In this document: positions 40,121 to 48,083 of the stretch, one piece after another
Layout: the number at the start of each line of letters is the position of its first letter
Numbering within the stretch: the first letter of the stretch is position 1
Assembly (NCBI GenBank): GCA_963795485.1
Contig: CAWCIL010000034.1
Location: forward strand, 124,001 to 188,000
From: AP-15 sp963795485
GTDB lineage: Bacteria; Pseudomonadota; Alphaproteobacteria; ATCC43930; CGMCC-115725
Length of the DNA: 64,000 bases
Direction of reading: 5' to 3'
Notes under the pieces: generated by a model
The model's input: only the letters and a program-made list of their open reading frames with translations
The model's database searches: none
What the model was told of the DNA's origin: nothing
Translations under genes and position numbers: made by a program

Positions 40121-41905
40121 TTACCAGCGCCAATCGCGCGCCCCCTCGTCGCGCCAACCCTCTTCGCGTCGCGTGGGCGACGGACAGAGCTTGCCGCCGC
40201 CGCCGAAGTAAAAGGTGCACAATGGTAGCTTGACCTTTTTGGGAAAATCCGGGCTGACCCCGTTCGGATAGTCGTGCATTTGGCAGGTAAGCTTGGTTTG
40301 GCTCTCTATCCGGCTCACTTCCGGCCAGCTGTACCCGGCCTTATGGAGGGTCGCCGGCGCATCGGCCTGCCACAAGGCGCTCGGCACCTTGTACGGATCG
40401 CTCGCGGTCAGCGCATCGCAGACAAAACGCATGTTGGCCCGCTGACAGGCGATCAGCGAATTATATTTCGCTGCCGCGCCTTCGCCCGCCGCACAAGCCC
40501 CGGTCGCCTCGGAAAACTCCCATTTCGCAGTCGTGGCATAGGGTTTGCCGCCACCCGGGCACAAGGTCACCTGATAGACCGCCTGCGGCGCCGCGGGACA
40601 GGTCTGGCCGCCCACCCCGTCCGCGTATTGCCAGGAGTACCCGGAGTAGCCCAAGGCGTAAAGTTGCGATACCCAATTGGTATTGTGGATCGCAAATTGA
40701 CCGTTCTGCTGCGGGCCGACGCGCTGCTGCGGCCCTGAATTGCCAGGGCAGTCCAGCTTCAGACTGCGGCGGTCGGAGCTGTCGCAGCCGGCTCCGGCAT
40801 AATAGCTGACCGAGCTGCAGGCCGCGCCCTTTGGACAGCCGGGCTCGGTCGCTTTGGGGTTCTTCGGAGAACCCAGATCCGTCGATTCAAACCACAAATA
40901 CGGGGCGACGCAGGCCTTCCGGTAGGGGCCGGCCGAGGTCAGCAGGCTGAAGCCTTTCTCGATCTGCGCTTGCTGCATTGCGTTGGTCGAGTAGAGGGTC
41001 TTTTTGTTCTCGCTCGGGCAGCTGGCCAAATCCAGCATCGACGCGTCGATCAGCGGCGCCGAGCAGCCTTTTCCCGACGCTGCAACCTCGATCGGCAGGG
41101 TGTAGCCGTCGACCGCGCTGACATCGTAAAAATCCGTCGCCGACAATGGTCCGCAATTTTTCGCGTTGGGCTGGCTCGGGCACAGCGGGTGGGTCGCCGG
41201 GTTCGCGGCGGGATTGAACGCGCAGGTCTTCGAGCCCTTCATACAGCCGAAAGTCGGCTCGAACAGGGTGTTGACGTTCGCCAGATCGCCGGTTATTGCG
41301 CCAATGACGCAGCCGCCGCCGCCGAACGGGTTGTTGTTGTTTGCAAGACTGGGGCAGCCCATGAAGAAACGAAAATTGCCGTTTGGCGCGCCGCGGTCCG
41401 GAACGGCGAAGATCCTCGTCGTCGCCCGCTTGACCAGGACCGCACCTTGCAGCGTATCGTAGAGGACGGTCGCCTTGATCACCGGGGTTTTCGCCGGGTC
41501 TTTCAGCACCAGCACCCGATTTTCGTTCATGACCTTGAGGATGAGTGTGGTCAGGTCGCCTCCGGCGGCACCCGCGCCCTTGACCTTGACGATTTGGCCC
41601 GCAACGAAAACAAAGCCGGGTGCGGTCTTGCCGGGGCTCGACAATGTCATCATCGTGCTGTTCCGCGCGACCGTGCCGAGCCATCCCGGATCCTCGAAGT
41701 ACAGCTGGGTCGCGTATGGCAGAAACCAGGCGCCCGAATTCGCCTCGACCGAGGGCTGATCCGGCGCACCGCCCGGAGTAAACACCGCCCACGCATCGTC
41801 ATCGCACTGATTGACGATCTTCAGGCGATTGTGGGTCTGCGCCGTCGCCGTCGCCGCAGCGGCCATGGCAAGTGCGATTGCCACCAGTAAACCAGTTTTT
41901 CGCAT
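40121..41905 (-). CDS. secreted thaumatin-like protein, 594 aa
   Basis: Exported protein with signal peptide MRKTGLLVAIALAMAAAATA. Thaumatin-family features are RLKIVNQCDDDAWAVFTPGG at the start of the mature part and the diagnostic DFYDVSAVDGYTLPIEV. Numerous Cys residues are consistent with the multi-disulfide fold. At 594 aa it is more than twice the usual thaumatin length; a Cys-rich C-terminal part holds SGYSWQYADGVGGQTCP. Thaumatin-like proteins are best known from plants and fungi, with glucan-binding or antifungal roles, and are sporadic in bacteria. ATG 41905 is chosen over 41923 because it gives a compact MRK signal n-region. No regulatory neighbour is evident. Confidence 0.72.
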   Translation of the reverse strand: MRKTGLLVAIALAMAAAATATAQTHNRLKIVNQCDDDAWAVFTPGGAPDQPSVEANSGAWFLPYATQLYFEDPGWLGTVARNSTMMTLSSPGKTAPGFVFVAGQIVKVKGAGAAGGDLTTLILKVMNENRVLVLKDPAKTPVIKATVLYDTLQGAVLVKRATTRIFAVPDRGAPNGNFRFFMGCPSLANNNNPFGGGGCVIGAITGDLANVNTLFEPTFGCMKGSKTCAFNPAANPATHPLCPSQPNAKNCGPLSATDFYDVSAVDGYTLPIEVAASGKGCSAPLIDASMLDLASCPSENKKTLYSTNAMQQAQIEKGFSLLTSAGPYRKACVAPYLWFESTDLGSPKNPKATEPGCPKGAACSSVSYYAGAGCDSSDRRSLKLDCPGNSGPQQRVGPQQNGQFAIHNTNWVSQLYALGYSGYSWQYADGVGGQTCPAAPQAVYQVTLCPGGGKPYATTAKWEFSEATGACAAGEGAAAKYNSLIACQRANMRFVCDALTASDPYKVPSALWQADAPATLHKAGYSWPEVSRIESQTKLTCQMHDYPNGVSPDFPKKVKLPLCTFYFGGGGKLCPSPTRREEGWRDEGARDWRW

Positions 41906-42049
41906 GCTTGCCCGGCCCAGCATCGTTGGATGGCTGCCCCATTCGGCCAGCCATCAGTTGCAATGATCGCGGGGCGCGATATTGCCGACATGCCGTAATC
42001 AAATCGTTAATGGCCGGTCGGGCGCGGAACCGCCTCGATCGAGGAAAGC

Positions 42050-42322
42050 TCACCAGCCGGTGTAGGCCTCGGCTTTGGCCCGCTCCAGCCAGTCCGAGGC
42101 CGCCACCTCGTCCGGGCCGGCAAAGCGTGGATCATGGTGGGGGATGACAGCTCCGGCCAAATTGTCCTCGCGGGGGAAGATGCCGTTGCGCGAGGCCAGG
42201 GCATGAGCCCCGACGAACAGCGCCGCCAATGCGATCGCGACGAGCCATGCCGAGACGGCGATGCGCCAGCTGCCGAAGAACCTGCCGGACAGCCGCAGTC
42301 CGCTTTCGAGCCGGTCTTGCAT
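42050..42322 (-). CDS. small single-pass membrane protein, 90 aa
   Basis: Protein of 90 residues with one membrane helix (about residues 20-42: SWRIAVSAWLVAIALAALFV) after a basic N-terminus. The C-terminal part (NGIFPREDNLAGAVIPHHD, ending DWLERAKAEAYTGW) would face the periplasm. AAGGTG precedes ATG 42322. Function unknown. It is divergent from the sulfatase gene, with 223 bases between starts. Confidence 0.6.
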   Translation of the reverse strand: MQDRLESGLRLSGRFFGSWRIAVSAWLVAIALAALFVGAHALASRNGIFPREDNLAGAVIPHHDPRFAGPDEVAASDWLERAKAEAYTGW

Positions 42323-42545
42323 GCACGCACCTTGCTTTTGTTGCGGTGCAGCAAATAGGCATAGGGCTCGGAACCGCAACCCCGCAAGGTCATCCTGTCG
42401 CAGCGCGACCGGCTCGGGCGTCGGAAGTCCCGCAGAACTTCGATGGAGCGGCATCGTCAAATTTCGCGATCGCGGCCGGATTGGAGCGACGCCGCCGCGG
42501 CTGCGGCCTATCATGCCTGCGCCTAGGATGGTGGGGGAGGGAAGG

Positions 42546-44171
42546 GTGCCTGCGCCGCAAAACGTTCTGTTCATCATGTGCGACCAGCTGCGTTTCGATT
42601 ATCTCGGCTGCTATGGTCACCCGCGCCTTGAGACGCCCAACCTCGACGCGCTGGCGCGGCGCGGCGTGCGCTTCACCCGCGCCTATGTGCAGTCGCCGAT
42701 CTGCGGGCCGTCGCGCATGAGCTTTTATACCGGCCGTTACATGCGCTCGCACGGGTCGAACTGGAACGGCTTTCCGCTGCGCGTCGGCGAGCCGACCCTG
42801 GGCGACCATCTGCACGAATTGGGCGTGCGCAATGTGCTGGTCGGCAAAACCCATATGGCCGCCGACAGCGAGGGCATCGCCCGGCTCGGCATCGACCCGG
42901 GCTCGGCCAAGGGGGTGCATCTGGCGCAATGCGGCTTCGAGCCGTTCGAGCGCGACGACGGGGTGCATCCGTCGAGTCGCCCCCGGCCGCGCTACGAGAC
43001 CTATCTGCGCGAACGCGGTTTCGATGCCGCCAATCCGTGGGAGGAATGGGCCAATTCCGTCTCGGACGCGGACGGCGGGGTGCTCAACGGCTGGCTCCTG
43101 GCCCATGCCGACAAGCCGGCGCGGATCCCCGAGGAGCATTCGGAAACGCCCTACACCACCCGCCGCGCGATGGAGTTTATCGACGCGGCGCGGCAGGACG
43201 GCCGCCCGTGGTGCCTGCACCTCTCCTACATCAAGCCGCACTGGCCCTATATCGTGCCGGCGCCCTATCACGACCTCTACCGGAGCTATGCCCCGCCGGC
43301 GCTGCGCAGCGAGGCCGAGCGCGTCGATCCGCACCCGGTCTACCGCGCGCTGATGGCGATGCGTCCGGCGCGCAGTTTTGCCCGCGAGGAGGTCCGCGCC
43401 CGGGTAATCCCGGCCTATATGGGCTTGATCAAGCAGATCGACGATCAGCTCGGGGTGCTGTTCCGGTTTCTCGATCAGCGCGGCCTCGCCGAGGACACGA
43501 TGATCGTCTTCACCTCCGACCACGGCGACTATCTCGGCGATCATTGGCTGGGCGAGAAGGATTTCTTTCACGATTGTGCGGTCAGGGTCCCGCTGATCGT
43601 CGCCGATCCTCGGCCGCAGGCCGATGCGGCGCGGGGCACGGTCTGCGAGGCCTTGGTCGAGGCGATCGACCTGGTGCCGACCTTTCTCGAGTATTTTGGT
43701 GCCGAGGCCAAACCGCATGTCGTCGAAGGCCGCTCGCTGATGCCGCTGCTGCGCGGCGAGGTCCCCTCCGAGTGGCGTCGCTTCGCATTTTCGGAATACG
43801 ATTACGCCATGCTGGAAGCCCGGCTCGCACTGGGACAGCCGATCGGCGACTGCCGGCTGTTCATGGTGTTCGACGGGCGCTGGAAATATATCCATGCGAC
43901 CGGGTTTCGGCCGATGTTGTTCGATCTTTCGAGCGACCCGCGCGAATTTCACGACCGCGGCGCCGACCAGCGATGCGCCGGCGAGAGCGCGCGGCTGCGC
44001 GAGGCGTTGCTGGAATGGGCCTTGCGCGACCACAACCGGATCACCACGCCGGACCGGGTGATCGGCGACTATGCCGACGGCCGGCAACTCAAATCCGGCA
44101 TTCTGATTGGTTATTGGGACGAAGAGGAGCTCGCCGCGGCGCGGGCGCAAGGCGCGACGGAGCGCGGCTGA
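42546..44171 (+). CDS. Cys-type sulfatase / alkaline phosphatase superfamily hydrolase
   Basis: Protein of 541 aa of the arylsulfatase/phosphonate monoester hydrolase group. Motif C53-G-P-S-R in SPICGPSRMSFYTGRY is the C-x-P-S-R signature whose Cys is oxidised to formylglycine. The metal block TSDHGDYLGDHWLGEKDFF and N-terminal MCDQLRFDYLGCYG are intact. Activation needs a formylglycine-generating enzyme, not present here. GTG 42546 has GGAGG five bases upstream; an ATG 18 bases earlier lies before the Shine-Dalgarno. No signal peptide, so it is probably cytoplasmic. Candidates are sulfate, choline-sulfate or phosphonate esters. Confidence 0.85.
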   Translation: MPAPQNVLFIMCDQLRFDYLGCYGHPRLETPNLDALARRGVRFTRAYVQSPICGPSRMSFYTGRYMRSHGSNWNGFPLRVGEPTLGDHLHELGVRNVLVGKTHMAADSEGIARLGIDPGSAKGVHLAQCGFEPFERDDGVHPSSRPRPRYETYLRERGFDAANPWEEWANSVSDADGGVLNGWLLAHADKPARIPEEHSETPYTTRRAMEFIDAARQDGRPWCLHLSYIKPHWPYIVPAPYHDLYRSYAPPALRSEAERVDPHPVYRALMAMRPARSFAREEVRARVIPAYMGLIKQIDDQLGVLFRFLDQRGLAEDTMIVFTSDHGDYLGDHWLGEKDFFHDCAVRVPLIVADPRPQADAARGTVCEALVEAIDLVPTFLEYFGAEAKPHVVEGRSLMPLLRGEVPSEWRRFAFSEYDYAMLEARLALGQPIGDCRLFMVFDGRWKYIHATGFRPMLFDLSSDPREFHDRGADQRCAGESARLREALLEWALRDHNRITTPDRVIGDYADGRQLKSGILIGYWDEEELAAARAQGATERG

Positions 44172-44295
44172 CGGCGATCGACGGTGCCGTGTTCAGCTCG
44201 CTCATGCGTCCAGTTCGTGGTTAAATTTTCAAATATGGATTGCATCGAAGGCCGAATTACCGCAGTATGTTGTCGGCATCGTTATGTCCCCCCAA

Positions 44296-44371
44296 CGATG
44301 CAAATCGAGCCTGTTGGAAGGGCAAACCGACAGGTCCGCAGAAGCCCCGGTCCTCCCCGACCGGGGCTTTT
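44296..44371 (+). ncRNA. candidate small RNA or leader with three hairpins
   Basis: Three stems follow each other: CGAT-GCAA-ATCG (44296-44307, GNRA-type tetraloop); CCTGTTGG/CCGACAGG (44310-44334, 8 bp, loop AAGGGCAAA); and a rho-independent terminator (44341-44371). Together this looks like an RNA ending at 44371. It does not match a riboswitch that I can name; GGGCAAACC occurs as in the c-di-GMP-I riboswitch, but the element order does not fit. No convincing promoter was found. Confidence 0.4.
44341..44371 (+). terminator. rho-independent terminator
   Basis: A 10-bp GC-rich stem, AGCCCCGGTC (44343-44352) with GACCGGGGCT (44359-44368), loop CTCCCC, followed by TTTTCT. Flanking A-T pairs extend it slightly. 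The position 170 bases after the sulfatase stop fits either the end of the candidate RNA or of the sulfatase transcript. Confidence 0.8.
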
Positions 44372-44515
44372 CTGCACCTGCGGCCCGCCGCTGCGCGTTG
44401 GACGAGACCGCGGCGGCGCGGACAGCCACCTTCCATCGGGGTTGAGGCTGCCGCCGGCGATCGCGCCGGTCTGGCCGATCGCCCTCGGCGCCGCCCGAAC
44501 CCGCCTAGAGCCGCG

Positions 44516-45892
44516 ATGAGCGCACGAGAGTGGCTGCGCCTGGTGCTGGTCGGGCTCGGCACCTCGGTCGTCCCGCTCGATACCGCGGTCAACATCGCCT
44601 TTCCAGACATCACCCACAGCTTCGGCCTGCCGATCCGGATGATTCAGTGGGTGGTGATCTGCTACGTGCTGACCTATGCCAGCCTGATGCTCGCCTTCGG
44701 GCGGGCCGGCGACCTGTTTGGCCATGCCCGGGTGTTTCGCACCGGGCTGTTGTGGAGCGTCGTGGCGCTTCTGTTGTGCGCGGCGGCGCCGGCCTACGGT
44801 TGGCTCTTGTTCTTCCGCTTTCTGCAAGGGATCGGCGCCGGGCTGGTGATCAGCGTCGCGCCGGCGATCGTCACCGGGCTCTTTCCCGAGCAGCGGCGCG
44901 GCCGGGCCGCGGCCGCGTTCACGATGATCTTCGCGCTGGGCTCGGCCGCCGGCCCGCTGATCGGCGGCACGCTCGTGAGCCTTTGGGGGTGGCCGGCAGT
45001 ATTCTGGTTTCGTGCCCCGATCGCGCTGACGGCGCTGCTTTTTGTGCGCGGGCTGCCGGCGCGGCCGAGCACCGAAGGCCGCGCGCCGCTCGACATCGCC
45101 GGCGCCGTTCTGCTGGCGCTGGCGATCAGCAGCCTGCTGCTCTTTGTCAACGAGCTGCCCCAGCCCGACCGCCAAAGCTGGCTTGCCGCCGTGCTGATCA
45201 TCATGGCGCTGGTCGCGCTGGCCGCTTTCGCATTCCGGGAATCCCGTGTCGCCGCACCGATCGTCGATCTTCGGTTTTTCCGCAGCCTCGGCTTTGCCGC
45301 GGTCAACCTGGCCAGCGTGCTGATCTATCTGACGAGCTTTGCGGTGCTGCTGTTTGTTCCATACTATCTGGTCCGCTTTACCCGGTTGCCGCTGCCGGTG
45401 GCAGGCGCGGTGCTGGCAGCCTCCTTTGCCGGGACGATCGCCGCATCGGCGCTCGCGGGGCGGCTGATCGAGCGCATTCCGGCCAACCTCGTCGCCTTGC
45501 TCGGCGCGGTGCTGGGCGGGGCCGGGCTTGTCATCGTCGGCGGCTGGGATGGCGGCGCCGGGCACACGCCGGCGATCCTATGCGCGCTCGCGCTGCAAGG
45601 ATTTGGCGTGGGTCTGTTTCAGGTGGCCTATTTGGACGCGGTGCTTGGCGCGATCCCGGCGCGCGACCGCGGGGTCGCCGGCAGCGTGGCGATGCTGACC
45701 CGCACCCTCGGCATCGTCGGCGGAGCGGCGCTGCTTACGGTCGGCTTCCACGCCGTCGACGCTGTAGCACTCGCCGGCGGGCAGAGCGCCAATTCGGCCT
45801 TTCTCGCCGCTTTTCACGCGACCTTTCGGCTGGCCGGCGCAGTGTCGGTGCTAACCGGGTTTGTGGCGCTGCCGGCGGGCCGCCGCCGCTGA
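44516..45892 (+). CDS. MFS transporter, DHA2-like (14-helix type)
   Basis: Drug/solute carrier of 458 aa. It starts LVGLGTSVVPLDTAVNIAFPDI (motif D1-like LDTxVNIA) and has loop motif LAFGRAGDLFGHARVF and RFLQGIGAGLVISVAPAIV (antiporter motif C-like). Later helices include a 13th/14th pair, so the DHA2 layout is plausible. ATG 44516 lies after an ineffective upstream stretch. Substrate unknown. Its neighbour is a structured RNA/terminator upstream. Confidence 0.82.
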   Translation: MSAREWLRLVLVGLGTSVVPLDTAVNIAFPDITHSFGLPIRMIQWVVICYVLTYASLMLAFGRAGDLFGHARVFRTGLLWSVVALLLCAAAPAYGWLLFFRFLQGIGAGLVISVAPAIVTGLFPEQRRGRAAAAFTMIFALGSAAGPLIGGTLVSLWGWPAVFWFRAPIALTALLFVRGLPARPSTEGRAPLDIAGAVLLALAISSLLLFVNELPQPDRQSWLAAVLIIMALVALAAFAFRESRVAAPIVDLRFFRSLGFAAVNLASVLIYLTSFAVLLFVPYYLVRFTRLPLPVAGAVLAASFAGTIAASALAGRLIERIPANLVALLGAVLGGAGLVIVGGWDGGAGHTPAILCALALQGFGVGLFQVAYLDAVLGAIPARDRGVAGSVAMLTRTLGIVGGAALLTVGFHAVDAVALAGGQSANSAFLAAFHATFRLAGAVSVLTGFVALPAGRRR

Positions 45893-45956
45893 GCCGCTGC
45901 GGCCCGCCACTTTTCGTCGGCCGGGATCATTCCCGAGGAACCCGCCCCGGCGAAAA

Positions 45957-46169
45957 TCATTCGTCGTCGAGAGTGAACCCGACCTTGAGTATCACCTGAT
46001 AGTGCGCGACCTTTCCATCCTCGACATGTCCGCGCGTTTGGATGACCTCGAACCAGCCGACCTGCCGCAGCGTGCGCGACGCCCGGCCGACGGCGTTCTG
46101 GATCGCCGCCTCGATGCTCTGCTCCGAGGAGCCCGCGACTTCGATGATCCTGTAGACATGGTCGGGCAT
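45957..46169 (-). CDS. dodecin
   Basis: Flavin-binding dodecamer subunit of 70 aa. The conserved VGWFEVIQTRG contains the isoalloxazine-stacking Trp, and YQVILKVGFTLDD is the C-terminal strand. Dodecins store or sequester free flavins such as FMN and FAD degradation products. AGGAGGAAGTCG precedes ATG 46169. It fits an organism with several FMN-dependent enzymes, as in this window. Confidence 0.9.
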   Translation of the reverse strand: MPDHVYRIIEVAGSSEQSIEAAIQNAVGRASRTLRQVGWFEVIQTRGHVEDGKVAHYQVILKVGFTLDDE

Positions 46170-46321
46170 CGACTTCCTCCTGTTGCAAGCGGCCCTCAAT
46201 GTTTCAAAGAAACACCCCCTTGTCCATTTCGTCCCCGTGAAGCCCGAATTTACCGCACCGCGGCGGCTCGCCGACGCTATGCTGGAGTACGGATCGAGCC
46301 TTGATCGCAGGGAGGAGCGGA

Positions 46322-46663
46322 ATGCCGGTGACCATGTATCACAACCCGCGCTGCAACACCTCGCGCCGGACCCTGGCGCTGCTGCGCGAGCGCGGAATCG
46401 AGCCGAAGATCGTCGAATATCTGAAGACGCCGCCTACCGCACCCGAACTGAAACAGATCCTGGGTCACCTCGGCATGCCGGCGGCCAAGCTGCTGCGCAA
46501 AAAGGAAGCGGCCGCCGCCGGGATCGACCCGAAGGCTCTCTCCGAGGACGCGCTGATCGCGGCGATGGTCGAGCATCCGATCGTCATCGAGCGGCCAATC
46601 GTGATCTCGGGCGTCAAAGCTGCCCTCGGCCGCCCGCCCGAATCGGTGCTCTCGGTGCTGTGA
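46322..46663 (+). CDS. arsC: arsenate reductase ArsC (thioredoxin-fold)
   Basis: Glutaredoxin-coupled arsenate reductase, 113 aa. Catalytic Cys11 is in MYHNPRCNTSRRTLALL, and the ERPIVI segment with VKAALGRPPESVL matches the family. GGGAGGAGCGGA precedes ATG 46322. No arsR, arsB or acr3 gene is adjacent, so it is a solitary arsC or a related ArsC-like (Spx/YffB group) protein. It is divergent from dodecin. Confidence 0.85.
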   Translation: MPVTMYHNPRCNTSRRTLALLRERGIEPKIVEYLKTPPTAPELKQILGHLGMPAAKLLRKKEAAAAGIDPKALSEDALIAAMVEHPIVIERPIVISGVKAALGRPPESVLSVL

Positions 46664-46675
46664 CGCCCACCAAGT

Positions 46676-47482
46676 CTAATCGCGCGGCGTCTTCGCAGTG
46701 TATTCGGCGGCGCAAAAGGTGCCTCCCTGAGAGCGCTCGGCGATCGGGTCGGCCGGCTGGCCCGGTTCGGCCGCCAACACCGCCTCGGCATAGCGCTCGG
46801 AATCGTCCTGCGGCCGGTAGCCGAGCCGGTAGGCGTTCGCGTTGTCGTACCATGAGCGCCGGTTGTCCGAGACGCCGTAGACGATCTCGTAGCGAAGCTC
46901 GGGATGGTCGAGCCCGATGCGCACCAACTGGGTCAGGTCGCGCGGGCTGATCCAGATCGCCAGCCGCCGCTTGTCGATCGGCCGCGTCCCGAAATTGCCG
47001 ATGCGCACGCACAGAAAGCCGATCCCGTGCTTATCGGCGTAGAGGCTCGCGAGCGCCTCGGAAAACGCCTTGCTGACCCCGTAACGGCTGTCCGGCCGCG
47101 GCACCACCCGGTGGTCGATCGTTTGCTCGCGCGGGTAGAAACCGACCGCATGGTTGCTGGTGGCCATGACGATACGCTGCACGCCGGTGCGCCGCGCCGC
47201 CTCGAACACATTGTAAAGGCCGACGATGTTCGACTGCAGGATCACGTCCCAATCGGCCTCGCCCGAATTGCCCCCGAGGTGAATGATGCCGTTGACGCCT
47301 TCGACCATGCGCTCGACCGCCGCCATCTCGGAAATCTCGGTGCGGTCGACCTCCTCGCCGTCGCACGCCGGCGCCAACGCCACCCGGTCCGACAGCCGCA
47401 ACACCGGATAAACCCCGCGCAAGGTCTCGCGCAGCGCCCGCCCGATCCCGCCGCCCGCCCCGGTGATCAACACCCGATGCAT
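46676..47482 (-). CDS. NAD-dependent epimerase/dehydratase, uronate dehydrogenase-like
   Basis: Extended SDR of 268 aa. Rossmann motif LITGAGGGIGRAL at residues 5-17, catalytic Tyr-x3-Lys in YGVSKAFSEALA, and the substrate region ATSNHAVGFYPR closely resemble uronate dehydrogenase (Udh), which oxidises D-galacturonate or glucuronate to the aldarolactone. GGGAGGAGCAAGGC precedes ATG 47482. No other hexuronate genes are adjacent, so the assignment is by similarity only. Confidence 0.82.
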   Translation of the reverse strand: MHRVLITGAGGGIGRALRETLRGVYPVLRLSDRVALAPACDGEEVDRTEISEMAAVERMVEGVNGIIHLGGNSGEADWDVILQSNIVGLYNVFEAARRTGVQRIVMATSNHAVGFYPREQTIDHRVVPRPDSRYGVSKAFSEALASLYADKHGIGFLCVRIGNFGTRPIDKRRLAIWISPRDLTQLVRIGLDHPELRYEIVYGVSDNRRSWYDNANAYRLGYRPQDDSERYAEAVLAAEPGQPADPIAERSQGGTFCAAEYTAKTPRD

Positions 47483-47504
47483 GCCTTGCTCCTCCCGGGT
47501 CGAT

Positions 47505-47804
47505 TTAAGCCGCGGGGCGATCTTGGCTGGTCGGCTGAGGTCCATAATCGCGAACCAGTTCGTCTGGGTACGCGCGGTATCGCAGACCATCGGCGTGCAA
47601 CTCGAATTGGTCGTCCCAGCGCAGAATGTCGCCGTCCTCTGTGATCTTCAATTCGGAGACAAACCGTTTCGCGTCACGAAACGGCTCGGCCACCGGGGCG
47701 GATCGGACGAACTCCGAAAGACCGACGCGCGCCTCCCGTCCGTCTTCGAACCGAAGGTCGAGTGAGAAGTCAGAGTTGGCGCGGGCACGCACGATCCGGT
47801 ACAT
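47505..47804 (-). CDS. DUF2442 domain protein
   Basis: Protein of 99 aa with the DUF2442 pattern: SLDLRFEDGREARVGLSEFV and ELKITEDGDILRWDDQFELH, DGLRYRAYP. It is paired with DUF4160 (47808-48068) upstream on the same strand with three bases between stop and start. Such pairs are frequent in genomes and look like two-gene modules, possibly toxin-antitoxin-like, but this is unproven. Confidence 0.8.
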   Translation of the reverse strand: MYRIVRARANSDFSLDLRFEDGREARVGLSEFVRSAPVAEPFRDAKRFVSELKITEDGDILRWDDQFELHADGLRYRAYPDELVRDYGPQPTSQDRPAA

Positions 47805-47807
47805 TGA

Positions 47808-48068
47808 TTAGTCCTCGATTTTGCCGATGAGGTTGCCGCTCGCTGCATCGGTCCATAGCTGCTCAAGCTGCACCCGGCGCCCGATAACCCAGCCTTGAAG
47901 GCGTCGAAGCACCGCCGGACCAATAGTCCCCCGGCCCTCCAGTACCCTCGCATCTGCAATCGCGAGCTTCATTCGAAAGTCCGCTCCGAACGCGTGAACG
48001 TGCGGCGGTTCGTGGTCCAGCGGGAAGATCATGATCCGGATGCCATCGATAACAGCGATTGTGGGCAT
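47808..48068 (-). CDS. DUF4160 domain protein
   Basis: Protein of 86 aa; the DUF4160 signature is clear: IRIMIFPLDHEPPHVHAFG with the H-x-P-P-H-x-H core. It precedes DUF2442 in a tight two-gene unit. The His-rich motif could bind metal or be catalytic. Function unknown. Confidence 0.82.
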   Translation of the reverse strand: MPTIAVIDGIRIMIFPLDHEPPHVHAFGADFRMKLAIADARVLEGRGTIGPAVLRRLQGWVIGRRVQLEQLWTDAASGNLIGKIED

Positions 48069-48083
48069 GAAATCGACAATTGG

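Larger units (their letters stand above)
44172..44515. other. 344-base intergenic region holding a structured RNA
   Basis: Between the sulfatase and an MFS carrier. The first part (about 44172-44280) contains an AT-richer stretch (ttaaattttcaaatat) that could hold a promoter. Hairpins and a strong terminator follow at 44296-44371. The remaining 140 bases before ATG 44516 show no feature. I find no protein frame worth calling. Confidence 0.55.

Noticed and set aside
44296..44340. c-di-GMP-I riboswitch
   Set aside because: Only the GGGCAAACC block matches; the second block and pairing order are wrong.
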